A DNA stretch of 64,000 nt from an uncultured Pelagibacteraceae bacterium (lineage in GTDB: Bacteria > Pseudomonadota > Alphaproteobacteria > Pelagibacterales > Pelagibacteraceae). Shown piece by piece: positions 36,397 through 47,881 of the stretch. Each line of letters opens with the position of its first letter. Position 1 is the stretch's first letter. The stretch covers positions 1 through 64,000 of the forward strand of contig CACJLN010000005.1 in assembly GCA_902594255.1 (NCBI GenBank), given 5' to 3'. A program made the translations under genes and the position numbers. Below the pieces are notes generated by a model. It had not been told where the DNA came from. It ran no database searches and saw nothing but the letters and a program-made list of their open reading frames with translations.

Positions 36397-36911
36397 ATTT
36401 TTCTTAATTTAGAAGATGAAATATTGACTTTATTAAATTCGATAAATTTAAGATTATTCTTTAACCTTCTAAATGTCATAGAATTTAAAGATTTTTTTTT
36501 ATATCCATGGCGGTCAAAAACTAAAATATTACATTTTTGTAAAATTGATTTCCATTTGTACCATTTATGAAAATTAATTAAATTATCTGCACCCATTATA
36601 AAGTAGATATCATATTTTGGTTTCTTAGTTAGGTAATTAATTAAGTCGAAAGTTTTATTTGATTTAATTCTGTCTTCGTAAAACTGTACCTTAATAGATT
36701 TATTTTTTCCTATTAATTTTTTACAAAATTTAATTCTATCTAAAACTTTTATTTTGCTTTGTTTTTTAAAAGGGTTTTTTTTTGTAATTGCCCATATAAT
36801 TTTTTTAAGTCTAAATCTTTTTACTGCTTCTTTAGATATAGCTAGATGGCCTTTGTGGGCAGGATCAAATGAACCACCTAAAATTCCGATTCTTTTTTTT
36901 TTTGAATTCAA
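36393..36911 (-). CDS. nadD: nicotinate-nucleotide adenylyltransferase
   Basis: RIGILGGSFDPAHKGHLAISKEA, IMGADNLINFHKWYKWKSI, SSSKLRK. Confidence 0.94.
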   Translation of the reverse strand: MNSKKKRIGILGGSFDPAHKGHLAISKEAVKRFRLKKIIWAITKKNPFKKQSKIKVLDRIKFCKKLIGKNKSIKVQFYEDRIKSNKTFDLINYLTKKPKYDIYFIMGADNLINFHKWYKWKSILQKCNILVFDRHGYKKKSLNSMTFRRLKNNLKFIEFNKVNISSSKLRKI

Positions 36912-36912
36912 A

Positions 36913-38162
36913 TTATTTCCTTATTTGACCTTTACTAGTGACTTGATATTTGTGGGAAATAAGTTGATTAAGTCCAACTGGTCCCCTTGGTGGAAGCGTG
37001 CTAGTTGAGATTCCCACCTCACCACCAAATCCAAACTCACCTCCATCTGCAAATTGCGTTGAAGTATTGTGCATAGCTATTGAGCTTTTTACTTCATTTA
37101 AAAATTTTTTTGCTGATTTTCTGTTTTGAGTAATAATACAATCTGTATGCATGGTTCCGTATTTGTTAATGTGCACTATAGCTTCATCTATATTTTTTAC
37201 TGACTTCACAGATACAACAGGTGATAAATATTCTTTTGACCAATCTTTTATAGAAGCCCTCTGAATTTTTTTATCATAAAGTTTTCTGATCTTATTATCA
37301 CCAATAATTTTACATCCGTTTTCTTCTAAATTTTTTAAAATTTTGTTTCCAAATTTCTTAATTATTTTTTCATGTAAAAGAATTGTCTCAGTTGCTCCAC
37401 ATATTGCGGTGTTTCTCATTTTAGCATTTTGAACTATTTTATTTGCAATTTTTGGATTTGCATTTTTATCTACATAAGAATGACAAATACCTTCCAAATG
37501 ACCAATTGTTGGAACAGATGACAAATTCTGCACTTTTTTAACTAAACCTTTCCCACCTCTTGGAATTATTACATCAATAAATTTACTCATTTTTTGTAGA
37601 AGGAAATCAACAACACTTCTTTTTTTTAGTGTTAAAAACTGAACAAAATTCTCATCTACGTTATTTTTCTTTAGTGATTTTCTAAAGAATTTTGTCAGAA
37701 TAAGATTAGAATAGTATGCTTCAGATCCACCTTTTAAAATTACAGCATTTCCAGACTTAAAACACAATGATGCAACATCTGCTGTAACATTAGGTCTACT
37801 TTCGTATATGACACCAATTACACCAATAGGTATAGATACTTTTGATATCACCAAACCATTAGGTCTTTTCCACTTTTCTAAAACAACATTTGTAGGATCC
37901 TTTAAACTAATAATTTTTTTTATAGAATTGGTTATCGCAATTATTTTTTTATCATTTAATACCAATCTTTGGATTAAATTATCTTTAATACCTTTTTTAT
38001 AGGCATTCTTAACATCTTTTTTATTTTCATTAATTATCAATTTTTTGTTTTTTATGATTAGAAGTCGATAATCTTTCAAAACTTTGTCTTTTTTTTTTGT
38101 ACTTAACCTTTTATTAACTGCTTTTTTTGATTTTTTTCCGATATTAGTTAGTAGCTTTTTCA

Positions 38163-38163
<1 letters not shown>
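36913..38163 (-). CDS. proA: gamma-glutamyl phosphate reductase
   Basis: GVIGVIYESRPNVTADVASLCFKSGNAVILKGGSEA, PRGGKGLV, GEFGFGGEVGISTSTLPPRGPVGLNQL. Confidence 0.97.
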
Positions 38164-40251
<2,088 letters not shown>

Positions 40252-40269
40252 CTATTTTGAGTTGTAATA

Positions 40270-40524
40270 TTAATTGGGTTTTACTGAAACAAAAGTTCTA
40301 TCGGATTTTGTTTTTTTAAAAACAACTTTACCTTTTATTACTGAAAAAATTGAGTGATCTTTTCCCATACCCACATTTTTTCCTGGAAATATTTTTGTAC
40401 CTCTTTGTCTTACAATTATGTTGCCGGGAATAACGTTTTGACCACCATATTTTTTTACACCAAGTCTTCTGCCGGCACTATCTCTACCATTCCTTGATGA
40501 TCCACCAGCTTTTTTTGTAGCCAT
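40270..40524 (-). CDS. rpmA: 50S ribosomal protein L27
   Basis: [58 protein letters not shown]. Confidence 0.98.
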   Translation of the reverse strand: MATKKAGGSSRNGRDSAGRRLGVKKYGGQNVIPGNIIVRQRGTKIFPGKNVGMGKDHSIFSVIKGKVVFKKTKSDRTFVSVKPN

Positions 40525-40535
40525 ATTTTATTCCT

Positions 40536-40934
40536 TTATTTCTTCAATTCCTTTTTCGCAGGATCTTTTTTTGTTGGTTTAGAAATTTTCTCAGCTTCAG
40601 ATAAAATTTTACCATCTTTTGAAAAAATTTTATTTATTCTAATCATAGAATATTCTTGTCTGTGACCATTTTTTCTTCTTGAATTTTGTCTTCTTCTTTT
40701 TTTGAAAATAAGTACTGTTCTATTTTTACTATTTTTTATTAAGTTTGCCTCTACTTTGGCACCTTGAATTGTTGGTGAACCTATTTCTATAATTTTATTA
40801 TCACCATATGCTAATATATCATTAAATTCAATTTTAGTGTCAGATTTCGAACCTGGTAACTTTTCAATTTTTAAAATTTCGCCAGACTTCACTTTGTATT
40901 GTTTTCCACCTGTTTGTATAACTGCGTATGACAT
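40536..40934 (-). CDS. rplU: 50S ribosomal protein L21 with Lys-rich C-terminal tail
   Basis: MSYAVIQTGGKQYKVKSGEILKIEKLPG...KKRRRQNSRRKNGHRQEYSMIRI. Confidence 0.97.
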   Translation of the reverse strand: MSYAVIQTGGKQYKVKSGEILKIEKLPGSKSDTKIEFNDILAYGDNKIIEIGSPTIQGAKVEANLIKNSKNRTVLIFKKRRRQNSRRKNGHRQEYSMIRINKIFSKDGKILSEAEKISKPTKKDPAKKELKK

Positions 40935-40955
40935 AAATTTGATTTTTTATGTGGC

Positions 40956-40983
40956 AATATAGTCGGGGCATTTCTTTAGTCAA
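40956..40983 (-). promoter_or_regulatory. sigma70-type promoter for the rplU-rpmA-obgE operon
   Basis: On the minus strand: TTGACT (40983-40978), 16-nt spacer, TATATT (40961-40956), about 20 nt upstream of rplU ATG. Confidence 0.6.
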
Positions 40984-40992
40984 GCTTATTAA

Positions 40993-41712
40993 CTAAAAAT
41001 TATCCTTTAAATCTCTTAATTTTGAAAAACTCTCTAAATCTTTTGCTTTAAGAAATATATTACATTCTAACTCATCAGCTAAGGTACTCGGTATAGTTGG
41101 CAATGCATTTTTAAGTTTTCTATTAATTTCTAGGATTTTATTTTTTAATTTTAAATTACTAGAGTCATTGGCAATACAAAAATTTGAGTTTTGTAAAGTA
41201 TATTCATGGCCACAATATATTTCTGTATCATTTGGTAATGACTTAATTTTTTTAAGTGAATTAAACATCTGTTCATAGGTTCCTTCAAAAATTCTTCCAC
41301 ACCCTAAAGAAAATAGAGTATCACCTGTGAAAATTTTTTTTTCTTTAAAAAAATGAAAAGCGATATGTCCAGATGTATGACCTGGAACATGATAAATTTT
41401 TGCTTCAAAATTATCTTGTTTCCAAATTTGGTTGTCCTCTAGAGATATATCAATCTTGGGTATACGATTTTTATCTCCAATAAATCCAACTACTTCACAA
41501 TTATACTTTTTTTTTAATTCAAGATTTCCACCTACATGATCATAATGATGGTGTGTATTAAGAATAAATTTTAAATTTATTTTTGACTTATCAAGATAAT
41601 TGATTATTGGTGTAGACTCGCCAGGGTCAACAACACAAGCAGTTTGATTTTCATCATCAATAATTAAGTAGCTATAATTATCCTGCAGACATTTAATAAT
41701 TTCAATTTTCAT
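40993..41712 (-). CDS. gloB: hydroxyacylglutathione hydrolase (glyoxalase II)
   Basis: NTHHHYDHVGGNLELK, VPGHTSGHIAFHF, FTGDTLFSLGCGRIFEGTYEQM, YCGHEYTLQN. Confidence 0.95.
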   Translation of the reverse strand: MKIEIIKCLQDNYSYLIIDDENQTACVVDPGESTPIINYLDKSKINLKFILNTHHHYDHVGGNLELKKKYNCEVVGFIGDKNRIPKIDISLEDNQIWKQDNFEAKIYHVPGHTSGHIAFHFFKEKKIFTGDTLFSLGCGRIFEGTYEQMFNSLKKIKSLPNDTEIYCGHEYTLQNSNFCIANDSSNLKLKNKILEINRKLKNALPTIPSTLADELECNIFLKAKDLESFSKLRDLKDNF

Positions 41713-42309
41713 TTATTTTTCTATTAAAAATATCCCAAGTTCTCCAAATAAATTTTTAAAAATAAGATTTAAGTTATTAATATCAGAAACGTTCCCATTA
41801 ATTAACGCTAAAGATTTAAAAATTTTAAAGTTAATAATCTTAGAAAATTTAACAAAATCTTTTATAGTACACATGTGAATGTTTGGTGTGTTATACCAAT
41901 CATGAGGCAAAGAGTTTGTAATTGGCATTGTTCCTTTAAATAATAAATTTAATCTTACTTTCCAATGTCCGAAATTTGGAATAGTTACTATAGCTCTGTT
42001 GCCAACTCGTAAAAGTTCTTTAATTACTATCTCAGGATTTATAAAAGCTTGTAAAGTTTGTCCAAGAACAACATACTCAAAAGAGTCATTTGGAAATTGC
42101 TTTAAATCAAGTTCTGCATTCCCCTCGATAACTGTAAGCCCCTTAGCAATACAAGTTTGTACTTTTTCTTTTGAAATTTCAATTCCCCTGATGTTGACAT
42201 TTTTATTTGTCTTTAAAAATTCCATTAAAGTTCCATCATCACATCCTACGTCAAGAACTTTTGCATTTTTTTCAATTAGATCTGAAATAATTTTATATTC
42301 TGGTTTCAT
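41713..42309 (-). CDS. metW: methionine biosynthesis protein MetW
   Basis: VLDVGCDDGTLMEFL, GIEISKEKVQTCIAKGLTVIEGNAE, VTIPNFGHWKVRLNLLFKGTMPITNSLPHDWYNTPNIHMCTIKDF; overlaps metX. Confidence 0.94.
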   Translation of the reverse strand: MKPEYKIISDLIEKNAKVLDVGCDDGTLMEFLKTNKNVNIRGIEISKEKVQTCIAKGLTVIEGNAELDLKQFPNDSFEYVVLGQTLQAFINPEIVIKELLRVGNRAIVTIPNFGHWKVRLNLLFKGTMPITNSLPHDWYNTPNIHMCTIKDFVKFSKIINFKIFKSLALINGNVSDINNLNLIFKNLFGELGIFLIEK

Positions 42310-43430
42310 GAGAGCTTTTCTGCATAAGATTTATCTAAAAAATTTTTAAGAGTTTTTAAGAAATCTGGGACATTAAGCAAAAAAGAATCGTGGCCTTTAT
42401 CAGACTCAATTTCAACAAAACCTACATTTGCGCCAATTGCGTTTAAGGCAATTACAATGTCTTTATTTTCTTGTGTTGGATAAAGCCAATCTGAGGTAAA
42501 AGATATTATGAAAAATTTTGCTTTAGTATCTTTAAAAGCGTCTGATAGATTGCCATTAAATTGTTTTACTAAATCAAAATAATCCATGGCTCTGGTAATA
42601 TATAAATAGCTATTTGCATCGAACCGGTCTACAAATACTGAACCTTGGTATCTAAGGTAGCTTTCAATTTGAAAGTCAGCGTCAAAACCAAATTTTAAAT
42701 CATCTCTTTCTTGAAGTTTTCTGCCAAATTTTTCCTGAAGCCCTTTTTTTGAGAGATAAGTGATATGTGCAGCCATTCTAGCAACCGCTAATCCTTTATC
42801 AGGTGCAACGTTTTTTGAATTATAATTTCCATCTGACCAATTATGATCTGCTGCAATGGCTTGTCTGCCAAGTTCATTAAAAGCAATATTTTGAGCTGAA
42901 TGACTTGAAGTACAAGCAATTGGTATTGCTGTTTTCGTTTTATCAGGATAATTACTAATAAATTGTAGGACTTGCATTCCACCCATTGAACCACCTACAA
43001 TTGAAAAAAGTTTTTTTATTCCAAAAAAATCTAACAAATTAATTTGTGCATTTACCATGTCATTAATTGTGATAACTGGGAAATCTGTCCCATAAATTTT
43101 TTTTGTCTTGGGATTTTCATGGCTAGGCCCAAAAGACCCCATACATCCACCTATTACATTTGCACAGATTACAAAATATTTATCTGTATCTATCGACTTA
43201 CCCGAACCTACTGCGTAAGACCACCAACCATCCTTTTTGGTCACTGGATTTATACCTGTTACAAATTGATCACCAGTTAAAGCATGAAATACCAAAATCG
43301 CATTATCTTTTTCATTATTTAGTGAACCATAAGTTTCATATGCTAACGGAAAATTATTAATAGTCTGACCACAATCTAATTTGAGTGGTTTTTCAACGAT
43401 CAACGTTTTTATATTTTGTTTAATATCCAT
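42306..43430 (-). CDS. metX: homoserine O-acetyltransferase
   Basis: VFHALTGDQFV, DWWS-like GWWSYAVGSGKSIDTDKYFVICANVIGGCMGSFGPSHENP, GGSMGGMQVLQF, DGHDSFL-like SDKGHDSFLLN. Confidence 0.96.
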   Translation of the reverse strand: MDIKQNIKTLIVEKPLKLDCGQTINNFPLAYETYGSLNNEKDNAILVFHALTGDQFVTGINPVTKKDGWWSYAVGSGKSIDTDKYFVICANVIGGCMGSFGPSHENPKTKKIYGTDFPVITINDMVNAQINLLDFFGIKKLFSIVGGSMGGMQVLQFISNYPDKTKTAIPIACTSSHSAQNIAFNELGRQAIAADHNWSDGNYNSKNVAPDKGLAVARMAAHITYLSKKGLQEKFGRKLQERDDLKFGFDADFQIESYLRYQGSVFVDRFDANSYLYITRAMDYFDLVKQFNGNLSDAFKDTKAKFFIISFTSDWLYPTQENKDIVIALNAIGANVGFVEIESDKGHDSFLLNVPDFLKTLKNFLDKSYAEKLS

Positions 43431-43463
43431 AATAAAAGCTGAAAATTGAATTGTGAGAAAAAA

Positions 43464-43516
43464 ACTTTTTTAGCGGTTTTTTTAAAGCGCTCGCAATTCA
43501 GGTAAATCAGCGCGGG
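43464..43516 (-). promoter_or_regulatory. SAM-II-type S-adenosylmethionine riboswitch in the metX 5' leader
   Basis: Minus-strand CCGCGCTGATTTACCTGAATTGCGAGCGCTTTAAAAAAACCGCTAAAAAAG matches the SAM-II pattern recalled from memory (CGCGCUGAUUUAacc...AUUGCaAGCGCg...GCUAAAAAGG): GCGCT/AGCGC stem plus pseudoknot strand GCTAAAAA; located immediately upstream of metX. Confidence 0.9.
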
Positions 43517-43519
43517 TTT

Positions 43520-43548
43520 TTTGTACAAGAACTTAATTAGTATGTCAA
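43520..43548 (-). promoter_or_regulatory. sigma70-type promoter for metX
   Basis: Minus strand TTGACA (43548-43543), 17-nt spacer, TACAAA (43525-43520); the expected TSS falls at the 5' edge of the SAM-II aptamer. Confidence 0.7.
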
Positions 43549-43622
43549 TTTTAAAAAAATATTTTAACTAATACTATGTAAAAAATTGTTATTTTATTTA
43601 TAAAGGGGCTTAAATTTAAAAC

Positions 43623-44708
43623 ATGACAATTATAAAATTTAAAAAATTCAATATTGAAGCTTATGAGCCTGGTAAATCAAGTATCAGAAATTTTAAAGAA
43701 ATTATAAAACTTTCTGCTAATGAGTCTGCACTTGGTGTGAGTGCTAGAGTAAAAAAGATTCTATCACCAAAAAACCTAAAACTATTTAGGTACCCAGATG
43801 GTAAGTCTGACATATTAAGGAATCAAATTTCCAAAAAATTTAATTGTGATAAAGAAAAAATTATTTGTGGAGCAGGTTCTGATGAAGTAATTCAAATGCT
43901 ATGTCAGCTTATTTTAAACCCTAAAGATGAGGTAATTGTTCCAAAATTTAGTTTTTTGATGTACAGAATTTATGCAAAAATAGTCGGTGCCAATGTTATT
44001 TTTTCAAAAGAAAAAAACTTCAAAGTTTCTGTTCCAGAAATAATTAAAAAAGTTACTAAAAAAACAAAAATTGTTTTTTTAGCTAATCCAAATAATCCAA
44101 CTGGCACTTATTTATCAAAGTTAGAATTAATTGAATTAAGAAAAAAACTAAGAAAAAATATTTTATTAGTCATTGATGATGCGTATGCTGAATATATGAA
44201 AAATAAAGATTATAAATCCGGCTTAGATTTATTTAAAAACAAACAAAATGTTTTTATATTAAGGACGTTTTCAAAAATTTATGGGTTATCATCTTTAAGA
44301 ATAGGTTGGGGTTACGGATCAAAAAAAATTATTAAAGCTTTAAATGACATAAAGCCTCCTTTTAATGTCAATGAGGTTGCTCAAAAAGCTGCTGTAGAGT
44401 CACTTAAAGACAATAAATTTATATCTCGATCAGTTAATCATAATTTTTTTTATGCAACAAAACTAAAACATTTTTTAAATAAATACAAAATTAGCTCTAA
44501 TAAAGTCTCTGCTAATTTTTTGTTATTGAATTTTGATAAATGTAAAATTAATGCTAAATATTTTTATGAAAAATTAAAAGACACTGGAATAATATTAAGA
44601 TCTACAGAGAATAGCTATAAGATAAAAAATATGTTGAGATTAACTGTTGGTTCAAAAAAAGAAAATTTAAAATTCATGAAAACAACTGAAAGTATATTTA
44701 AGAAATGA
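43623..44708 (+). CDS. hisC: histidinol-phosphate aminotransferase
   Basis: KLSANESALGVS, RYPDGKSDILRNQI, FLANPNNPTGTYLS, RTFSKIYGLSSLRIGWGYG. Confidence 0.93.
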   Translation: MTIIKFKKFNIEAYEPGKSSIRNFKEIIKLSANESALGVSARVKKILSPKNLKLFRYPDGKSDILRNQISKKFNCDKEKIICGAGSDEVIQMLCQLILNPKDEVIVPKFSFLMYRIYAKIVGANVIFSKEKNFKVSVPEIIKKVTKKTKIVFLANPNNPTGTYLSKLELIELRKKLRKNILLVIDDAYAEYMKNKDYKSGLDLFKNKQNVFILRTFSKIYGLSSLRIGWGYGSKKIIKALNDIKPPFNVNEVAQKAAVESLKDNKFISRSVNHNFFYATKLKHFLNKYKISSNKVSANFLLLNFDKCKINAKYFYEKLKDTGIILRSTENSYKIKNMLRLTVGSKKENLKFMKTTESIFKK

Positions 44709-45604
44709 AAAAGATATTTATTATAGGCTGTGGTCTGTTAGGCTCTTCTTTGGTTAGAAGAATTGCAAAAAAAAAATTAGCAAAAAAAATTTCTATTTAT
44801 GAAAAATCTAAATCAAATATTATTAAAATTAAAAAATTAAAATTACCGGTTAAATTTGCTAAAACACTAAAAGATGGTGTATCAAACTCAGATTTAATAA
44901 TTTTTTGCACTCCTATGAGTGAATATAAAAAACTTATTTTAAAAATTAATAACTTCATATCACCAAACACAATTATAACTGATATTGGTTCTGCAAAAAT
45001 GAATTCATCAAAAATAATTAAGAAATTTTTAAAGAATGGAATTAATTGGATTCAAAGTCATCCTATAGCAGGATCTGAAGTGAGTGGACCAGAACATGGC
45101 AAAGAGAATATGTTTGTTGATAAATGGTGTGTTTTGATTAAAGACAAAAAAACAAATCCTAAACATCTAAGATTTTTAAACTCTTTTTGGAGAAAAGTTG
45201 GCTCAAAAACTGTTTTAATGAGTTCTGAAAAACATGATCAGATTTTTTCAATTACAAGCCATTTACCTCATTTGATAGCTTATAATCTAGTTAAATCTGC
45301 AAAAGATTATGAAAAAAAAATAAAATTAGATCTTATCAAATATAGCGCTGGGGGTTTAAGAGATTTTTCAAGAATCGCAGCATCTAATGAAATTATGTGG
45401 AGAGATATTTTTTTTGATAATAGTTATAATATATCAAAAACAATCGATATTTTTGTAAAGAATCTAAAAGATTTTAAAAAGGATATTCAATTAAAAAAAA
45501 ATAAATCAATTATCAATAAACTCATTAAAGCAAAAAAAGTTAGATCCCAAATAATAAAATTAAAACAAGATATTAATAAACCTGATTTTGGTCGGTCTAA
45601 TTAG
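44705..45604 (+). CDS. tyrA: prephenate dehydrogenase (TyrA-type)
   Basis: IFIIGCGLLGSSLVRRIA, TDIGSAKM, SHPIAGSEVSGPEHG, ITSHLPHLIAYNL; 4-bp overlap with hisC. Confidence 0.92.
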   Translation: MKKIFIIGCGLLGSSLVRRIAKKKLAKKISIYEKSKSNIIKIKKLKLPVKFAKTLKDGVSNSDLIIFCTPMSEYKKLILKINNFISPNTIITDIGSAKMNSSKIIKKFLKNGINWIQSHPIAGSEVSGPEHGKENMFVDKWCVLIKDKKTNPKHLRFLNSFWRKVGSKTVLMSSEKHDQIFSITSHLPHLIAYNLVKSAKDYEKKIKLDLIKYSAGGLRDFSRIAASNEIMWRDIFFDNSYNISKTIDIFVKNLKDFKKDIQLKKNKSIINKLIKAKKVRSQIIKLKQDINKPDFGRSN

Positions 45605-47144
45605 ACTCAATTATTGATTTTATATTTTTAAGATAATCTTTGTACCGGTCAGAGGATTTTACAGCTGTTTTATAAATTGGCTTTCTTGCTTGTATAGAAC
45701 TTGCTGTTTTGATAGCTCTTTCATTTTTATGATGGTTTAAACAATTATCATCCCATTTTAACTCACAAAAATTTAATAATTTTCTTATTTCAATTTCACT
45801 ATTTTCAACAAGTTTCGAATATTCAATATCGTAAATAATTTCAGGAAATTTTTTTTGGAAAAAAGTCATAAGGTCTTCGTATAATTTGTAAAATTGAGCG
45901 ATATCCTCAAGGTCATTAGTAAATGGCATAGCATTTGAAAAATAATTTTTAAAATTTGACCAAATAATATCCATAGGATCTCTTTTACAATTTATTATTT
46001 TCGCATTAGGAAAAATATATTTAATAAAACCAATAAATCTAAAATTAAGTGGAGCTTTATCAGTAAATATCTTGGATGAGTTATTGTAATTTGAAATTCT
46101 CTCTAGATACTTTTTTTTACAATCTATAATTAAATTATGAATTTCTTCGATATTTAATTGATTATTTTTTTCAAATTTTTGAAAAAATTTCCTTACTTCT
46201 TTTTCTAAAAACGGCAATTCGCCTCCTCCAAATACCTCTTGATGAGAAGACAAAATTTGCTCAACTAATGAAGTTCCAGATCTGGGCATCCCAACTATAA
46301 AAATTAATTTTCTAGAGTTTTCTATATTTGGAATATTTAAATTTTTGTAATTAAAATCTTTAATATTGATAAAGTTATTTTTTTCCTCTTGAATTTTATA
46401 ATTTGTCTTTTTTTTAATTATGTTGTTTCCATGTGAATAATTTTCGAAAGATTTTTCGTAATCTTTAATATCTTCAAAATATTTTCCTAGAGAAAAATAT
46501 AAATTAGATTTTTGTATTTCATTTAATTTAATATTTTCTAATTTATCTTTAATATTGAGATAATGTGGATGGTTATTTGTATATTTTGTCATGAGTGATA
46601 AAATTCGATCCGCGTCAGTAAATTTTGGATTTAATTCTAAAATTTTTTTTAGGCACTCTGAAGATTTTTCAAATTCCCCCAAGGCCTGATAATTAATTGC
46701 TAAATTGAAATATGGTTCGATTAATTTATCATTGATTTTTAAAATTTTATTAAAATACTCGACAGCTGACTTATTTAAATTAAGATAACCTTTAAGATTT
46801 CCTAAATTATTCAAAATACTTATATATTTTGGTGCTTCAGCTAAACCTCTCTTAAAATAAGTTTCTGCTTCCTTAAAATTACTTAGTTTAAAATGCGATA
46901 GGCCAATATTATTTAAAAAATGAGGATTTTTGGGATTGGCCTTTAAAGCTATCTCCATTATTTCTACAGATTTATCATTTTGACCTAAACTTTGATAAGA
47001 GAGGCTTAATAAATTGAACAGCACCTGATGTTTTCTTTTTTTAAGTAAAATTTTTGACTCATCTACAACTTCTTTAAACAAACCTAATTTTAGTTTGTTA
47101 GTTAAAATTTCAACTTTCTTTTGTAATTCTATATCATTAAGCAT
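45597..47144 (-). CDS. tetratricopeptide-repeat protein with C-terminal sulfotransferase domain
   Basis: Multiple TPRs (NPKNPHFLNNIGLSHFKLSNFKEAETYFKRGL...) then 5'-PSB loop IFIVGMPRSGTSLVEQILSSHQEVFGGGE and KIINCKRDPMDIIWSNF. Confidence 0.9.
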   Translation of the reverse strand: MLNDIELQKKVEILTNKLKLGLFKEVVDESKILLKKRKHQVLFNLLSLSYQSLGQNDKSVEIMEIALKANPKNPHFLNNIGLSHFKLSNFKEAETYFKRGLAEAPKYISILNNLGNLKGYLNLNKSAVEYFNKILKINDKLIEPYFNLAINYQALGEFEKSSECLKKILELNPKFTDADRILSLMTKYTNNHPHYLNIKDKLENIKLNEIQKSNLYFSLGKYFEDIKDYEKSFENYSHGNNIIKKKTNYKIQEEKNNFINIKDFNYKNLNIPNIENSRKLIFIVGMPRSGTSLVEQILSSHQEVFGGGELPFLEKEVRKFFQKFEKNNQLNIEEIHNLIIDCKKKYLERISNYNNSSKIFTDKAPLNFRFIGFIKYIFPNAKIINCKRDPMDIIWSNFKNYFSNAMPFTNDLEDIAQFYKLYEDLMTFFQKKFPEIIYDIEYSKLVENSEIEIRKLLNFCELKWDDNCLNHHKNERAIKTASSIQARKPIYKTAVKSSDRYKDYLKNIKSIIESN

Positions 47145-47881
47145 TATTCGATATGTATTGGTTTTAATTTTGTATCCTTAAATATTTTATTGATAGTTTT
47201 TTTTATGTTCATTATCAAAACCTTTTTTTTTGGGCCGTAGGCATGTATTAAGTTTTTTTTATTTAGACAATATGCGATGTGTCCTTTCCAAAAAATAATA
47301 TTTTTTTTAAAATTCTTTCTATTAGAAATTTTTCTAAGATATTTTAATTGGTCTTTTGTATCTCTAGGAAAAAAAATTCTATTATAATAAAAGAAGATTT
47401 GTATTAAAGCAGAACAATCAATACCCTCAGATGATTTTCCACCCCATAAATATTTGACATTTAAAAACAATTTTAGAATTTTTACTAAGTTATTTTCTGA
47501 ATGATTAATTTTTTTGGTGTCAATAATTTTTACCCATTTATTTTTTTCGAATTCAAAAAATTCTTTCCTCTTATTAGTTACTGAAATTCCTGAGCCAAAA
47601 TATAAAAAATTTTTTGTTTGAAAAAATTTATTACCCTTTTTTTTAAATATTCTTGACTTGAGTTTACAAATTTTATTCGTCGGTTTAAATTTTTTAAGAA
47701 ATTTTTGACTCTTAATAAAACCAGTATAATTATCGTATTTAGTTTTAATTTTTACCCAGCCTTTACTTTTTGATAAAATTTTGAATTTTTCGCCATACAG
47801 AATTTGAGATGTTACCTCTGATTTCAAAAAAGGTCGCGAATTTATATTCCCAATCGATTTATTAAAAAAATTATTTTTCAC
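47144..47881 (-). CDS. SH3-like domain + NlpC/P60-type cell-wall peptidase
   Basis: N-terminal SH3 repeats (SRPFLKSEVTSQILYGEKFKILSKSKGWVKIKTKYDNYTGFI); YLWGGKSSEGIDCSALIQIFF (Cys), WKGHIAYC, HAYGP. Confidence 0.88.
   Translation of the reverse strand: MKNNFFNKSIGNINSRPFLKSEVTSQILYGEKFKILSKSKGWVKIKTKYDNYTGFIKSQKFLKKFKPTNKICKLKSRIFKKKGNKFFQTKNFLYFGSGISVTNKRKEFFEFEKNKWVKIIDTKKINHSENNLVKILKLFLNVKYLWGGKSSEGIDCSALIQIFFYYNRIFFPRDTKDQLKYLRKISNRKNFKKNIIFWKGHIAYCLNKKNLIHAYGPKKKVLIMNIKKTINKIFKDTKLKPIHIE

Noticed and set aside
43520-43600. TAGTAT/ATACTA inverted repeat between metX and hisC
   Set aside because: Short arms with a long AT-rich loop; no better than expected by chance.
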